From Dehalococcoidia bacterium (GTDB taxonomy: Bacteria; Chloroflexota; Dehalococcoidia; Lucifugimonadales; JAGWBF01): a stretch of DNA of 6,623 nucleotides. Numbering within the stretch: position 1 is the first letter of the stretch; each line of letters begins with the position of its first letter. The notes beneath the pieces were generated by a model, which ran no database searches, was not told where the DNA came from, and saw only the letters and a list, made by a program, of their open reading frames with translations. Positions 1 to 5,530 of this stretch are shown here, piece by piece. A program made the translations under genes and the position numbers. The DNA lies in assembly GCA_021296025.1 (NCBI GenBank), contig JAGWBF010000029.1, forward strand, positions 1-6,623, given 5' to 3'.

Positions 1-163
1 TATAGACCGCCTCCAGCAGCTTGTCGGCATTCCGCTTCCCATTGGCCAGGAGCCCTACCATAGCGCCATCCAGGTTGGCGGGTCGGGGCGCCATGTTGGT
101 GCGGTCGGGCATGGCTTCCACTGTCGGGTCTAAAAACGTAAGCTTCGTTGCTTCGATGACCAT
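1..163 (-). CDS. UGSC-family (seleno)protein, N-terminal fragment
   Basis: Reading leftward from an ATG at 161-163, 54 codons remain open to the window edge, so the C-terminal part is missing. The visible protein begins MVIEATKLTFLDPTVEA and contains a 'MAPRPANLDG' then 'VGLLANGKRNADKLLE' stretch at about residues 24-51. From memory, this pattern (LDPT..., APR...L.G, GL..NGK.NAD.LL) is typical of the N-terminus of UGSC-family proteins, a family named for a U/C-G-S-C motif in which the first residue can be selenocysteine. The biochemical role is not established, and the diagnostic motif would lie outside the window. A GGGAG ribosome site (172-176) sits 8 bases before this ATG. An in-frame ATG at 176-178 is an alternative start that would add five residues (MGECS). 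The gene follows the 229-1281 gene on the same strand with a 65-base gap, so co-expression is plausible. Confidence 0.65.
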   Translation of the reverse strand, partial: MVIEATKLTFLDPTVEAMPDRTNMAPRPANLDGAMVGLLANGKRNADKLLEAVY

Positions 164-190
164 GCTGCACTCTCCCATCAGGTTGGCGTC

Positions 191-199
191 ATTATACCA
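191..199 (-). promoter_or_regulatory. Candidate extended -10 promoter for the UGSC gene
   Basis: On the minus strand bases 199-191 read TGGTATAAT, a perfect extended -10 element (TGN plus TATAAT). It would start a transcript near base 184, about 20 bases before the ATG at 163. No -35 box is visible; the 17-base-spaced position reads CACCCC, but extended -10 promoters tolerate that. A single short match in a 65-base gap may be chance. Confidence 0.4.
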
Positions 200-215
200 C
201 CGGGGACATCCCCGG
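200..215. repeat. Small GC-rich hairpin between the two minus-strand genes
   Basis: CCGGGG (200-205), loop ACAT (206-209), CCCCGG (210-215): a perfect 6-bp stem. It lies after the stop of the 229-1281 gene and directly upstream of the candidate -10 box. There is no T-run after it on the minus strand, so it is not a classical intrinsic terminator. It could shield the 3' end of the upstream message or bind a regulator. Confidence 0.4.
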
Positions 216-228
216 GGTGCGCCGTCTG

Positions 229-1281
229 CTACAGGTTGCGCATATCGATCTCGCGGCTCACCGAGTGGGAGCCGACCCCCTTGGACCACCGGGGCACCAG
301 GCATGACCAGGGCCCGCCAGGCCCACCGCCCGCCAGGAGCACCAGGGATTCGGGGCGCAGCAGCACCGGGACCATGTCGTTCTCAGAGCCTGCCGGGGGA
401 ATCTCGCCCTTATAGACGCCTGCCCATTCAGCAGCCGTCCGCCGTGCCCGCTGGTGTACGAACTCCCGCACCTGGGCCTTGTCCCAGCCAGCGGCCCTGA
501 AGAAGCCTCCGTGTTCCTGGGACACCATCAGCAGCAGCTCGCCGTGTCCATGCCCGAAGCCCATCATACTGTCGATGGCCCCTGTCAGCATCGCCTCAGC
601 GGTGCCTGCGGGCCGGGACTCCATCTGGGTTGGCCCGAGGGATGTGAACAGGGTGACGGTGCTTGAGTCGGGGGAGAATCCCCGCTCCACGTGTAGGGGC
701 TCCCAGGGGCTGTTCTCCTCATCCTCGGCGATGCAGTAGGTGTACTTGCCTGGATGTCCCAGGGTGGACCGGTCGAGGATGCCGGGGTGGTTCTCCAGGA
801 CGTTGATGAGGAGGAGGCGGACGGCCCGGCCCACGGTGGCGTTGGCCCGGCGGTCAGGTCCGGGACCGAAGATGTTGTGACTGCTGGCAAAGCCCAGGCG
901 GTGGCGCACCGGCCCGTTGACGACGATCAGGGGCGCGGAGCCGCCGGTGCTGGCCGAGCTGCCGTGGAGGTTGTACTGGGGCTGCACCATGCATTCTACG
1001 GCGGCCATGACCACGGGCATGTATTCTGGAAGGCAGCCGGCCATTACGGCGTTGATGGCTACCTTCTCGGCGGTGATGACCCGCCCGCGGACCGGCTCGA
1101 CGCCGATGACGTCCGAGGCGCGCCGGTCAGCCACTTCCAGGAAGCGCATGACCTTCTCTTCGGTGGGAGGCACCACGGGCAGGCCGTCGGTCCAGCCCTT
1201 GCTGTAGCACATCTCCATGGCATCTTCGATGCCGTCGGCATCCACCCGCCCGGACATCAACGCCCCCGCCTCATAGGTCAT
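229..1281 (-). CDS. UGSC-associated conserved protein of unknown function (350 aa)
   Basis: The protein is 350 residues long, with no signal peptide and no convincing membrane segments, so it is probably cytoplasmic. Near the N-terminus it has a 'CYSKGWTDGLPVVPPTEEKV' stretch at about residues 25-44. A Gly/Ser/His-rich stretch follows ('LHGSSASTGGSAPLIVVNGPV', split here as residues 105-113 and 114-125), then 'NIFGPG' near 136-141, a 'GFGHGHGELL' patch near 241-250, and a glycine-rich tail 'LAGGGPGGPWS' at about 316-326. I recall the 'GWTDGLPVVPPT' architecture from proteins, common in Chloroflexota and Actinomycetota, that neighbour or are fused to UGSC-family (seleno)proteins. The partial downstream gene fits that. 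No reaction can be assigned from sequence. The start at 1281 is supported by a strong AGGGGGT ribosome site six bases upstream; Met9 (codon at 1255-1257) is an alternative. The conserved His and Cys residues could suggest redox or metal chemistry, but that is speculation. Confidence 0.75.
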   Translation of the reverse strand: MTYEAGALMSGRVDADGIEDAMEMCYSKGWTDGLPVVPPTEEKVMRFLEVADRRASDVIGVEPVRGRVITAEKVAINAVMAGCLPEYMPVVMAAVECMVQPQYNLHGSSASTGGSAPLIVVNGPVRHRLGFASSHNIFGPGPDRRANATVGRAVRLLLINVLENHPGILDRSTLGHPGKYTYCIAEDEENSPWEPLHVERGFSPDSSTVTLFTSLGPTQMESRPAGTAEAMLTGAIDSMMGFGHGHGELLLMVSQEHGGFFRAAGWDKAQVREFVHQRARRTAAEWAGVYKGEIPPAGSENDMVPVLLRPESLVLLAGGGPGGPWSCLVPRWSKGVGSHSVSREIDMRNL

Positions 1282-1584
1282 GGTTGCACCCCCTCTGAGT
1301 TATTCGAGTGCTCTGTCGATCATCCGAAGTTTACCAGATGGAACCACGTAACGCTGTCGGGGAAAGGCTGTCCCGTAGTTGCGCCGGAGGCAGCAATCCA
1401 GGAAAGTCCCGCTGGACTGCCTGTTCGTCCTGAGGGAATTCGTCAACTTCAAGAGCCAGTATGTTGGTGACGGTCTTGGTGGTCCTCTTGGCCAACTAGA
1501 TTTCCAACTTGGGAAATGGTACACTGCCCCCGCAGCCCTTACGGTAGACATGGTTCGCTCTTTCGCTAGCCTCCCTCCTTGGTT
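1282..1584. other. Gene-poor stretch between tRNA and UGSC-associated gene
   Basis: About 300 bases with no credible coding region. The right edge carries the ribosome site of the 229-1281 gene (1288-1294 region). A near-palindrome, TTTCC-AACTTG-GGAAA, lies at 1501-1516 and could be a protein-binding site. A 104-residue open frame across 1300-1614 on the minus strand begins inside the tRNA T-arm (its 'MQVRFLSAPP' start is translated T-arm sequence), so it is not a gene. I see no convincing promoter for the 1281 gene; a weak TGGTAAACT (about 1330-1338, minus strand) is the best -10-like match. No clear tRNA terminator is visible either. Confidence 0.5.
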
Positions 1585-1673
1585 TGGTGGCGCAGACAGG
1601 AATCGAACCTGCATGACGGAAGACCGTCAGGCGATCCCAAATCGCCCGCGTTTACCACTTTCGCCACTGCGTC
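1585..1673 (-). tRNA. Class II tRNA with UGG (Pro) anticodon on a Leu-like body
   Basis: An 89-base cloverleaf on the minus strand with encoded CCA (3' end at 1585). The acceptor pairs GACGCAG with CTGCGCC, with one A2xC71 mismatch. The D-arm is GCG-AAAGTGGTAAA-CGC, the anticodon arm GGCGA-TTTGGGA-TCGCC, and the T-arm GCAGG-TTCGATT-CCTGT. The variable region (1613-1629) is 17 bases long with a GACGG/CCGTC stem, so this is a class II tRNA. The seven-base anticodon loop gives UGG (1637-1639), a proline anticodon, and TTTGGGA is the usual tRNA-Pro loop. The rest looks leucine-type: a long variable arm, a three-pair D-stem with an 11-base loop, an A15-U48 pair, and discriminator A73. Bacterial tRNA-Pro is class I with C1-G72; here it is G1-C72. 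The RNA gene call is solid. The amino acid is uncertain: automatic naming by anticodon would say Pro, while recognition by the synthetase suggests Leu. A decaying pseudo-tRNA is possible. Confidence 0.85.
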
Positions 1674-1695
1674 GTATGTGGTTGTGGAATGGCGG

Positions 1696-1728
1696 GGCGC
1701 CCATCTGTGTTCACTGCACTTGGGCGCC
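1696..1728. repeat. Inverted repeat downstream of the coiled-coil gene
   Basis: GGCGCCCA (1696-1703) and TGGGCGCC (1721-1728) form a perfect 8-bp stem around a 17-base loop. It begins eight bases past the stop of the 1736-2182 gene and lies 22 bases upstream of the tRNA. It may end or protect the minus-strand message before the tRNA. No T-run follows on either strand, so a classical terminator call is weak. Confidence 0.4.
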
Positions 1729-1735
1729 TCGTTGC

Positions 1736-2182
1736 CTATCTCTTGTCTTGTCTCCTCCTAGCGTTGACCCACGCAAAGTGCACAGCCCTACCATGATCGG
1801 ATTTCTGGAACGGATAATTTATGACCTGGAGGCGGTTCATCATCTCAGTCTTAGAACGATTCTCAACGATGAACTCCTCGGCAATGTCGCTCAGGCGCAT
1901 GCTCAGAAACCTCAAATCGGAAGTCTCGATTAAGGGTTCCCGATCCCCGAGTCGGCGACTCTCCAGAGAGGCCATGTCACGGATCGTCTCAATGTCCTTC
2001 TGCAACATAGTCAGCGACTCTTCAAGCTCAGCCCGCCGTTGCAAAAGCTCACGTTGTTGTCTCTCCAGCTCCTCCAGACGAGTCTTTAAGAGGGGACGCA
2101 GGTCCTTGGTAGGACCACCGGCCAGTTCAATCGCGCCTTGAGCGGCCTTCGGGTCTCCTATTAGAGAATGCGGCATCACCAC
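1736..2182 (-). CDS. Small coiled-coil protein of unknown function (148 aa)
   Basis: I do not recognise a family. The 148-residue protein has a short N-terminal region (1-27), then a charged Leu-rich helix at about 28-76 with a run of hydrophobic heptad positions (L32, L39, L53, L57, L60, I64, I67), which predicts a coiled coil. A second amphipathic part follows (about 88-120, 'LRFLSMRLSDIAEEFIVE'), and the tail is basic (ARRRQDKR). There is no signal peptide or membrane span. The start is GTG at 2182, chosen because a perfect AGGAGG site (2190-2195) lies seven bases upstream; GTG at 2179 and ATG at 2176 are in-frame alternatives. It has its own strong promoter, with operator-like repeats in and beside it. 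A dimeric regulator or scaffold is conceivable, but no DNA-binding motif is evident. Confidence 0.65.
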   Translation of the reverse strand: MVMPHSLIGDPKAAQGAIELAGGPTKDLRPLLKTRLEELERQQRELLQRRAELEESLTMLQKDIETIRDMASLESRRLGDREPLIETSDLRFLSMRLSDIAEEFIVENRSKTEMMNRLQVINYPFQKSDHGRAVHFAWVNARRRQDKR

Positions 2183-2210
2183 TGTTCAACCTCCTGCGCA
2201 GACTGACCAC

Positions 2211-2240
2211 ATTCTAGATGCGTATTGCATGCGTTGTCAA
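2211..2240 (-). promoter_or_regulatory. Sigma-70-type promoter of the coiled-coil gene
   Basis: On the minus strand TTGACA (2240-2235, perfect -35) and TAGAAT (2216-2211, five of six for -10) are separated by 18 bases. The predicted start near 2204 gives a leader of about 22 bases containing the AGGAGG site at 2190-2195. The spacing, strength and match to a well-placed gene make this one of the clearest promoters in the window. Confidence 0.75.
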
Positions 2241-2284
2241 TGGCCTACAGTCCATGTACGCGATATGCATTACGCATTGCATAT
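2218..2284. promoter_or_regulatory. Operator-like inverted repeats, ATGCAWTACGCAT
   Basis: The 13-mer ATGCATTACGCAT at 2265-2277 (plus) recurs on the minus strand as ATGCAATACGCAT at 2230-2218, with one mismatch. The second copy lies in the spacer between the -35 and -10 boxes. The outer copy overlaps a perfect 7-bp inverted repeat, ATATGCA (2263-2269) / TGCATAT (2278-2284), with an 8-base spacer. Each 13-mer is itself close to palindromic (ATGC...GCAT). The placement is typical of a repressor operator pair, but the binding protein is unknown. Confidence 0.5.
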
Positions 2285-2463
2285 GATAACAGAGCACAAC
2301 AACGGTCCGCAACGTTGGGTGCGCATTGGTGAACGGTTGAAGGCCATTGAATTGCCCTGTAACAGAAAATGGTAGTTTCACGCTTAGTCCAGGAGATAAA
2401 TGCTTCAGCCTGACGCTATCTCCAACGCTCTCCCTCCAGGGCGAAGAGGAGCCGTTGTGCCTC

Positions 2464-3360
2464 CTACCAGAGGCTGACCATGCAGACGCCACCGATTATG
2501 GCGGCGACGGCAACGGACTTCTGCAGGAGCACCTCTTTTTTAAGTGGTTCGTCCAGCACATGGAGCCTGGGGGTGCTGAGGAAGGTGCTGTAGGCAAACA
2601 CGAACAGGGGCCTTGTGGCCATCAGGGATGACACCAGGGAGACGGGCCCCAGGTCAGTGGCGATGAGCACAAGACTAAGGGCTATGTTGCTGCCCACCAG
2701 CTCCGCCAGCACAAAGAGGCCCATGACCCTCTTGTTCTTAAGGGAGCTGCGGAGGCCCGACAGGTGGGCGGGGCGGAAGAAAAGGAAAAAGATACAGGCC
2801 ATACCAAGGCTGCGGAACATGAAGACGTCGTAGACGGGCATCAGGTCCAGGGCAGGCTTGCTGATAAGTAGCCCCACCGCTATGAGAAAGCTGGAGGCTA
2901 CCAGCACGGGCAGAGCCCGGTTGAATCTCAACAGTCCGGAACTCAACGAACCCCGGAAGGAGATGATGACCGCCCCCACCACCACGGCCAGGATGCCCAT
3001 CCACTGGCCCGCGTTGAGCATCTCGTCGAGGAAGATGAGGGCTAGGATGGCCACGAACACGGGGAAGGTCTGGTAGATGGCCACAGCCCGGGAGGCCTCT
3101 TCGATCCGGAACCCCAGGAACACGCACATCAGGCCCGCTCCCCAGATAAGGCCTGACAGGTATGCCAGAAGGATGCCCTCCCCGGAGTCGGGGATGCCGG
3201 CGATCAGCAGCACCGTCGTCCCCGAGCTGGCAAGAAATATGCCTTCCCAGATGAAGAAGACGGACACTATGGGAAAATGGCGACTCAGCAGGATGCGGTC
3301 TGCGATGTTCATCCAGCCGAAGATCGCCGAGCTGCCCAGGGCAGCCAGTATCCAGTACAT
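2464..3360 (-). CDS. EamA/DMT-family transporter
   Basis: A 298-residue, highly hydrophobic inner-membrane protein with about ten predicted membrane spans in two related halves, the layout and length usual for the drug/metabolite transporter (EamA) superfamily. The first half carries the signature 'YQTFPVFVAILALIFLDEML' (about 96-115) followed by 'QWMGILAVVVGAVII' (about 119-133). The second half has the parallel 'GPVSLVSSLMATRPLFVFAYS' element (split at 238-248 and 249-258) and ends 'VAVAAIIGGVCMVSLW'. The family exports or imports small metabolites such as amino acids and nucleotides; the substrate cannot be read here. The ATG at 3358-3360 fits the expected start of helix 1, but no ribosome site lies upstream (the preceding bases read ATTTATCCATAG), so the start may be leaderless or weakly translated. 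It diverges from the ilv operon across a 448-base gap. A branched-chain amino-acid exporter is tempting from context but unproven. Confidence 0.85.
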   Translation of the reverse strand: MYWILAALGSSAIFGWMNIADRILLSRHFPIVSVFFIWEGIFLASSGTTVLLIAGIPDSGEGILLAYLSGLIWGAGLMCVFLGFRIEEASRAVAIYQTFPVFVAILALIFLDEMLNAGQWMGILAVVVGAVIISFRGSLSSGLLRFNRALPVLVASSFLIAVGLLISKPALDLMPVYDVFMFRSLGMACIFFLFFRPAHLSGLRSSLKNKRVMGLFVLAELVGSNIALSLVLIATDLGPVSLVSSLMATRPLFVFAYSTFLSTPRLHVLDEPLKKEVLLQKSVAVAAIIGGVCMVSLW

Positions 3361-3423
3361 CTATGGATAAATGGCGGGCGCCAGCCCTGCGGCCAGCAAC
3401 CCGAATTTCTGATTCACTACGTA

Positions 3424-3515
3424 GGAACCATTTACAAATCCAAGTTGGATGCTTAGACCCAAACTCCCGATTTTCAACTAGGTAACCCTTTACAAATCTT
3501 TGATGGGTGCTTAGA
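3424..3515 (+). repeat. Direct repeat of a promoter unit (2 copies, 58-bp offset)
   Basis: Bases 3424-3457 and 3482-3515 align without gaps at a constant 58-base offset, with 27 of 34 positions identical by eye. Identical blocks are TTTACAAATC (3431-3440 and 3489-3498) and GCTTAGA (3451-3457 and 3509-3515). The second copy contains the predicted -35 and most of the -10 of the ilv promoter. The first copy keeps the TTTACA but its -10 position reads TAGACC. Confidence 0.7.
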
Positions 3516-3517
3516 AT
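3489..3517 (+). promoter_or_regulatory. Promoter of the ilvBNC T-box leader
   Basis: TTTACA (3489-3494, five of six for -35) and TAGAAT (3512-3517, five of six for -10) are separated by exactly 17 bases. The expected transcription start near 3524 lies about 15 bases before the first paired base of T-box Stem I, the right place for a leader RNA. It lies in the second copy of a duplicated 34-bp unit. Confidence 0.7.
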
Positions 3518-3524
3518 TGTACAA

Positions 3525-3785
3525 GCAAGTCAATAGTTCCGCGCCTGAAGGGGAGTAGTAGGGATAGAGCGCCCCCAGAGAGCTGGCCACAGGTGGAAGG
3601 CCGGCGGTTGCAAAACCCCCAACTCGCCCCGGAGCGGCCCTCCTGAACGCACCGGCGGCCCGGCTGCAGTGTAGGGAAGGGCGGTGACACCGTTAACGTC
3701 ACTGAGGTGCTCTGGTGATTACGATCACCGAGAAAAAGGGTGGTACCGCGGGAAAGACCCGTCCCTTGAGGACGGGTCGTTTTTT
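3525..3785 (+). promoter_or_regulatory. T-box riboswitch, leucine (CUC specifier), controlling ilvBNC
   Basis: A complete transcriptional T-box can be folded by hand. The Stem I base CCGC (3539-3542) / GCGG (3634-3637) leads into a K-turn with GAA (3547-3549) opposite GGA (3631-3633), then GGGG (3550-3553) / CCCC (3627-3630). The AGUA box is 3554-3557. Opposite it, AA-CUC-G places the specifier CUC at 3623-3625, a leucine codon followed by a purine. The distal AGAGA bulge (3577-3581) and the ACAGGUGGAA apical loop (3589-3598) cap a 7-bp stem, 3582-3588 / 3599-3605; these contact the tRNA elbow. A Stem II helix is 3684-3688 / 3698-3702 and Stem III is 3714-3719 / 3724-3729. The antiterminator pairs AAGGG (3736-3740) and GCGGG (3748-3752) with 3758-3767, leaving the UGGUACC bulge (3741-3747). 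Its UGGU would pair with the ACCA end of uncharged tRNA-Leu. Low leucine charging should therefore let transcription through. Confidence 0.92.
3756..3785 (+). terminator. Intrinsic terminator of the T-box leader
   Basis: A perfect 9-bp stem, GACCCGTCC (3756-3764) / GGACGGGTC (3770-3778), with loop CTTGA is followed by six T residues (3780-3785). Its left arm overlaps the right side of the antiterminator (3758-3767), so the two structures exclude each other. The terminator forms when charged tRNA-Leu prevents antiterminator stabilisation. Confidence 0.93.
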
Positions 3786-3808
3786 ATAAGGCGCAGCGAG
3801 GACAGACA

Positions 3809-5530
3809 ATGAAGCTCACAGGTGCCCAGATAGTCTGCGAAAGCCTCCTCCGGGAAAACGTGGATGTGGTTTTCGGCATACCCGGCGGGGCGATCCTTCC
3901 GTTGTATGGGGCGATGCCCGAGTACCCCCAGCTGCGCCACATACTGGTACGCCATGAACAGGCGGCAGCCATGGCTGCCGACGGCTACGCCAGGGTTACG
4001 GGCAAGGCGGGAGTGTGCATGGCCACCTCGGGCCCCGGGGCGACCAACCTGGTGACGGGCATCGCCTCCGCCCAGATGGACTCCATCCCCATCGTGGCCA
4101 TTACGGGCCAGGTGCCAAGGGCCGCCATCGGTAAGGATGCCTTCCAGGAAACGGACATGACGGGAATCACCCTGCCGGTCACCAAGCACAACTACCTGGT
4201 CATGTCGGCGGCGGAGATACCCCAGGCGATCAAGGACGCCTTCTATATAGCCAACACGGGCAGGCCCGGACCAGTGCTCATCGACATCCCCAAGGATGTC
4301 CTGCTGAACGACGAAGCTGAGTTTTCCTACCCGGACGATGTGGACCTGCCGGGGTACAAGCCGACCATGGACGGGCACCCTTCCCAGATTCAAAAGGCTG
4401 CCCAGCTTATCGCTGAGGCCAAACGCCCCATAATCCTGGCGGGGCACGGCATAATCATCTCCCGGGCATACCAAGAGGTGTTGGAGCTGGCGGAGCGGGC
4501 CCAGATACCGGTGGTCACCACTCTGCTGGGCATAAGCTCCTTCCCCTCGGAACATTTCCTGAACGTGGGAATGCCCGGCATGCACGGCATGGCCTACGCC
4601 AGCATGGCCATAAACGAGTCGGACCTGCTCATCTCCCTGGGGATGCGTTTCGACGACAGGGTGACGGGGCGGTTGTCCGATTTTGCTCCCAATGCCAAGG
4701 TTGTGCACATCGACGTTGACCCGTCGGAGATCAGCAAGAACGTCAAGGCGACGGTGCCCATAGTAGGCGACCTGAAGCGGGTGTTACAGGCCCTGCTTCC
4801 CCATGTGGAGCCTGCGGTTCACGCCGAGTGGGTGCAGCAGGTCGAAGATATGAGGGTGGAGCATCCCTCCCACCGGATAAGGGAGACGGACAAACTGCTT
4901 CCCCAATACATCCTGCGCACTTTGTCCGACGTCACCGACGGCAATGCCCTGGTGGTCACGGGGGTGGGCCAGCACCAGATGTGGGCAGCCCAGCATTGCC
5001 GGTTTAAGAACCCCAACAGCCTGATCACCTCCGGAGGCTTGGGCGCCATGGGGTTCGAGGTGCCGGCGGCCATGGGAGCAAAAGTGGGAGCACCGGACAA
5101 GGTGGTCTGGTCCATCGCCGGGGACGGCGGGTTCCAGATGACGCTGTGCGATCTGGCTACCTGTGCGGAGAACAATATCGCAGTGAAGTTCGCCATCATG
5201 AACAACGGGTACCTGGGCATGGTGCGCCAGTGGCAGGACTTCTTCTACAACAAGGTCTATACAGCGACAAGCTACTCCGCCAACCCGGACTTTGTGAAGC
5301 TGGCCGAAGCCTACGGTATACCTGGAATTCGGGTAACCGACAAGTCCCAGGTGGAGTCGTCCATACGGCAGGCGATGATGGAGCCGGGACCGGTGGTAGT
5401 GGACTTCCTGGTGGAGCCCGAGGAGAACGTATTCCCGATGATTCCGGCGGGGGAGAGCCTCTCCGAGATGCTGGAGGAGCCGGACCAGGTGCCTGCCTTC
5501 CAAGCCAGCAACGAAGGGATAGCCACATGA
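3809..5530 (+). CDS. ilvB: Acetolactate synthase, large (catalytic) subunit
   Basis: The 573-residue acetohydroxyacid synthase catalytic subunit uses ThDP, FAD and Mg2+. It condenses two pyruvates to 2-acetolactate, or pyruvate with 2-oxobutyrate to 2-aceto-2-hydroxybutyrate, the first shared step of valine, leucine and isoleucine synthesis in the cytoplasm. The N-terminal ThDP pyrimidine-binding domain (about 1-165) has 'RHEQAAAMAADGYAR' with catalytic Glu50 and 'SGPGATNLVTG'. The central FAD-associated domain (about 190-330) has 'GMRFDDRVTGRL'. The C-terminal ThDP domain has the GDG...NN motif ('GDGGFQMT' at 438-445, 'NNGYLGMVRQWQ' at 465-476). Length and motifs are normal and nothing is missing. 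The start at 3809 has a GAGGA ribosome site (3798-3802) six bases upstream and follows the T-box terminator by 23 bases. The stop overlaps the ilvN start (ATGA), so translation is probably coupled. Leucine T-box control is expected. Confidence 0.97.
   Translation: MKLTGAQIVCESLLRENVDVVFGIPGGAILPLYGAMPEYPQLRHILVRHEQAAAMAADGYARVTGKAGVCMATSGPGATNLVTGIASAQMDSIPIVAITGQVPRAAIGKDAFQETDMTGITLPVTKHNYLVMSAAEIPQAIKDAFYIANTGRPGPVLIDIPKDVLLNDEAEFSYPDDVDLPGYKPTMDGHPSQIQKAAQLIAEAKRPIILAGHGIIISRAYQEVLELAERAQIPVVTTLLGISSFPSEHFLNVGMPGMHGMAYASMAINESDLLISLGMRFDDRVTGRLSDFAPNAKVVHIDVDPSEISKNVKATVPIVGDLKRVLQALLPHVEPAVHAEWVQQVEDMRVEHPSHRIRETDKLLPQYILRTLSDVTDGNALVVTGVGQHQMWAAQHCRFKNPNSLITSGGLGAMGFEVPAAMGAKVGAPDKVVWSIAGDGGFQMTLCDLATCAENNIAVKFAIMNNGYLGMVRQWQDFFYNKVYTATSYSANPDFVKLAEAYGIPGIRVTDKSQVESSIRQAMMEPGPVVVDFLVEPEENVFPMIPAGESLSEMLEEPDQVPAFQASNEGIAT

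Noticed and set aside
754..1470. 238-residue plus-strand frame rich in Gly, Ala, His and Asp
   Set aside because: Antisense shadow of the 350-residue gene; its composition is typical of a GC-rich opposite frame.
1501..1516. Near-palindrome TTTCCAACTTGGGAAA as a regulator site
   Set aside because: Only five base pairs are perfect and no promoter is tied to it; noted in the gene-poor entry but not called separately.
1300..1614. 104-residue minus-strand frame starting MQVRFLSAPP
   Set aside because: Its start is translated tRNA T-arm sequence, it overlaps the tRNA, and the rest shows no family pattern or ribosome site.
1585..1673. tRNA 3' end as an integration (att) site
   Set aside because: No integrase gene and no repeat of the tRNA 3' end is visible in the window.
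1379..1933. 184-residue plus-strand frame
   Set aside because: It runs antisense through the tRNA and into the coiled-coil gene; no ribosome site and no recognisable domain.
2420..2462. Remnant of a CTCTCCCTC/GAGGGAGAG-type intergenic hairpin repeat
   Set aside because: The pairing needs a three-base bulge and there is no T-run, so neither a repeat element nor a terminator is supported.
3725..4708. 327-residue minus-strand frame opposite ilvB and the T-box
   Set aside because: Antisense shadow: His/Gly/Val-rich nonsense composition, and it would run into the T-box terminator region.
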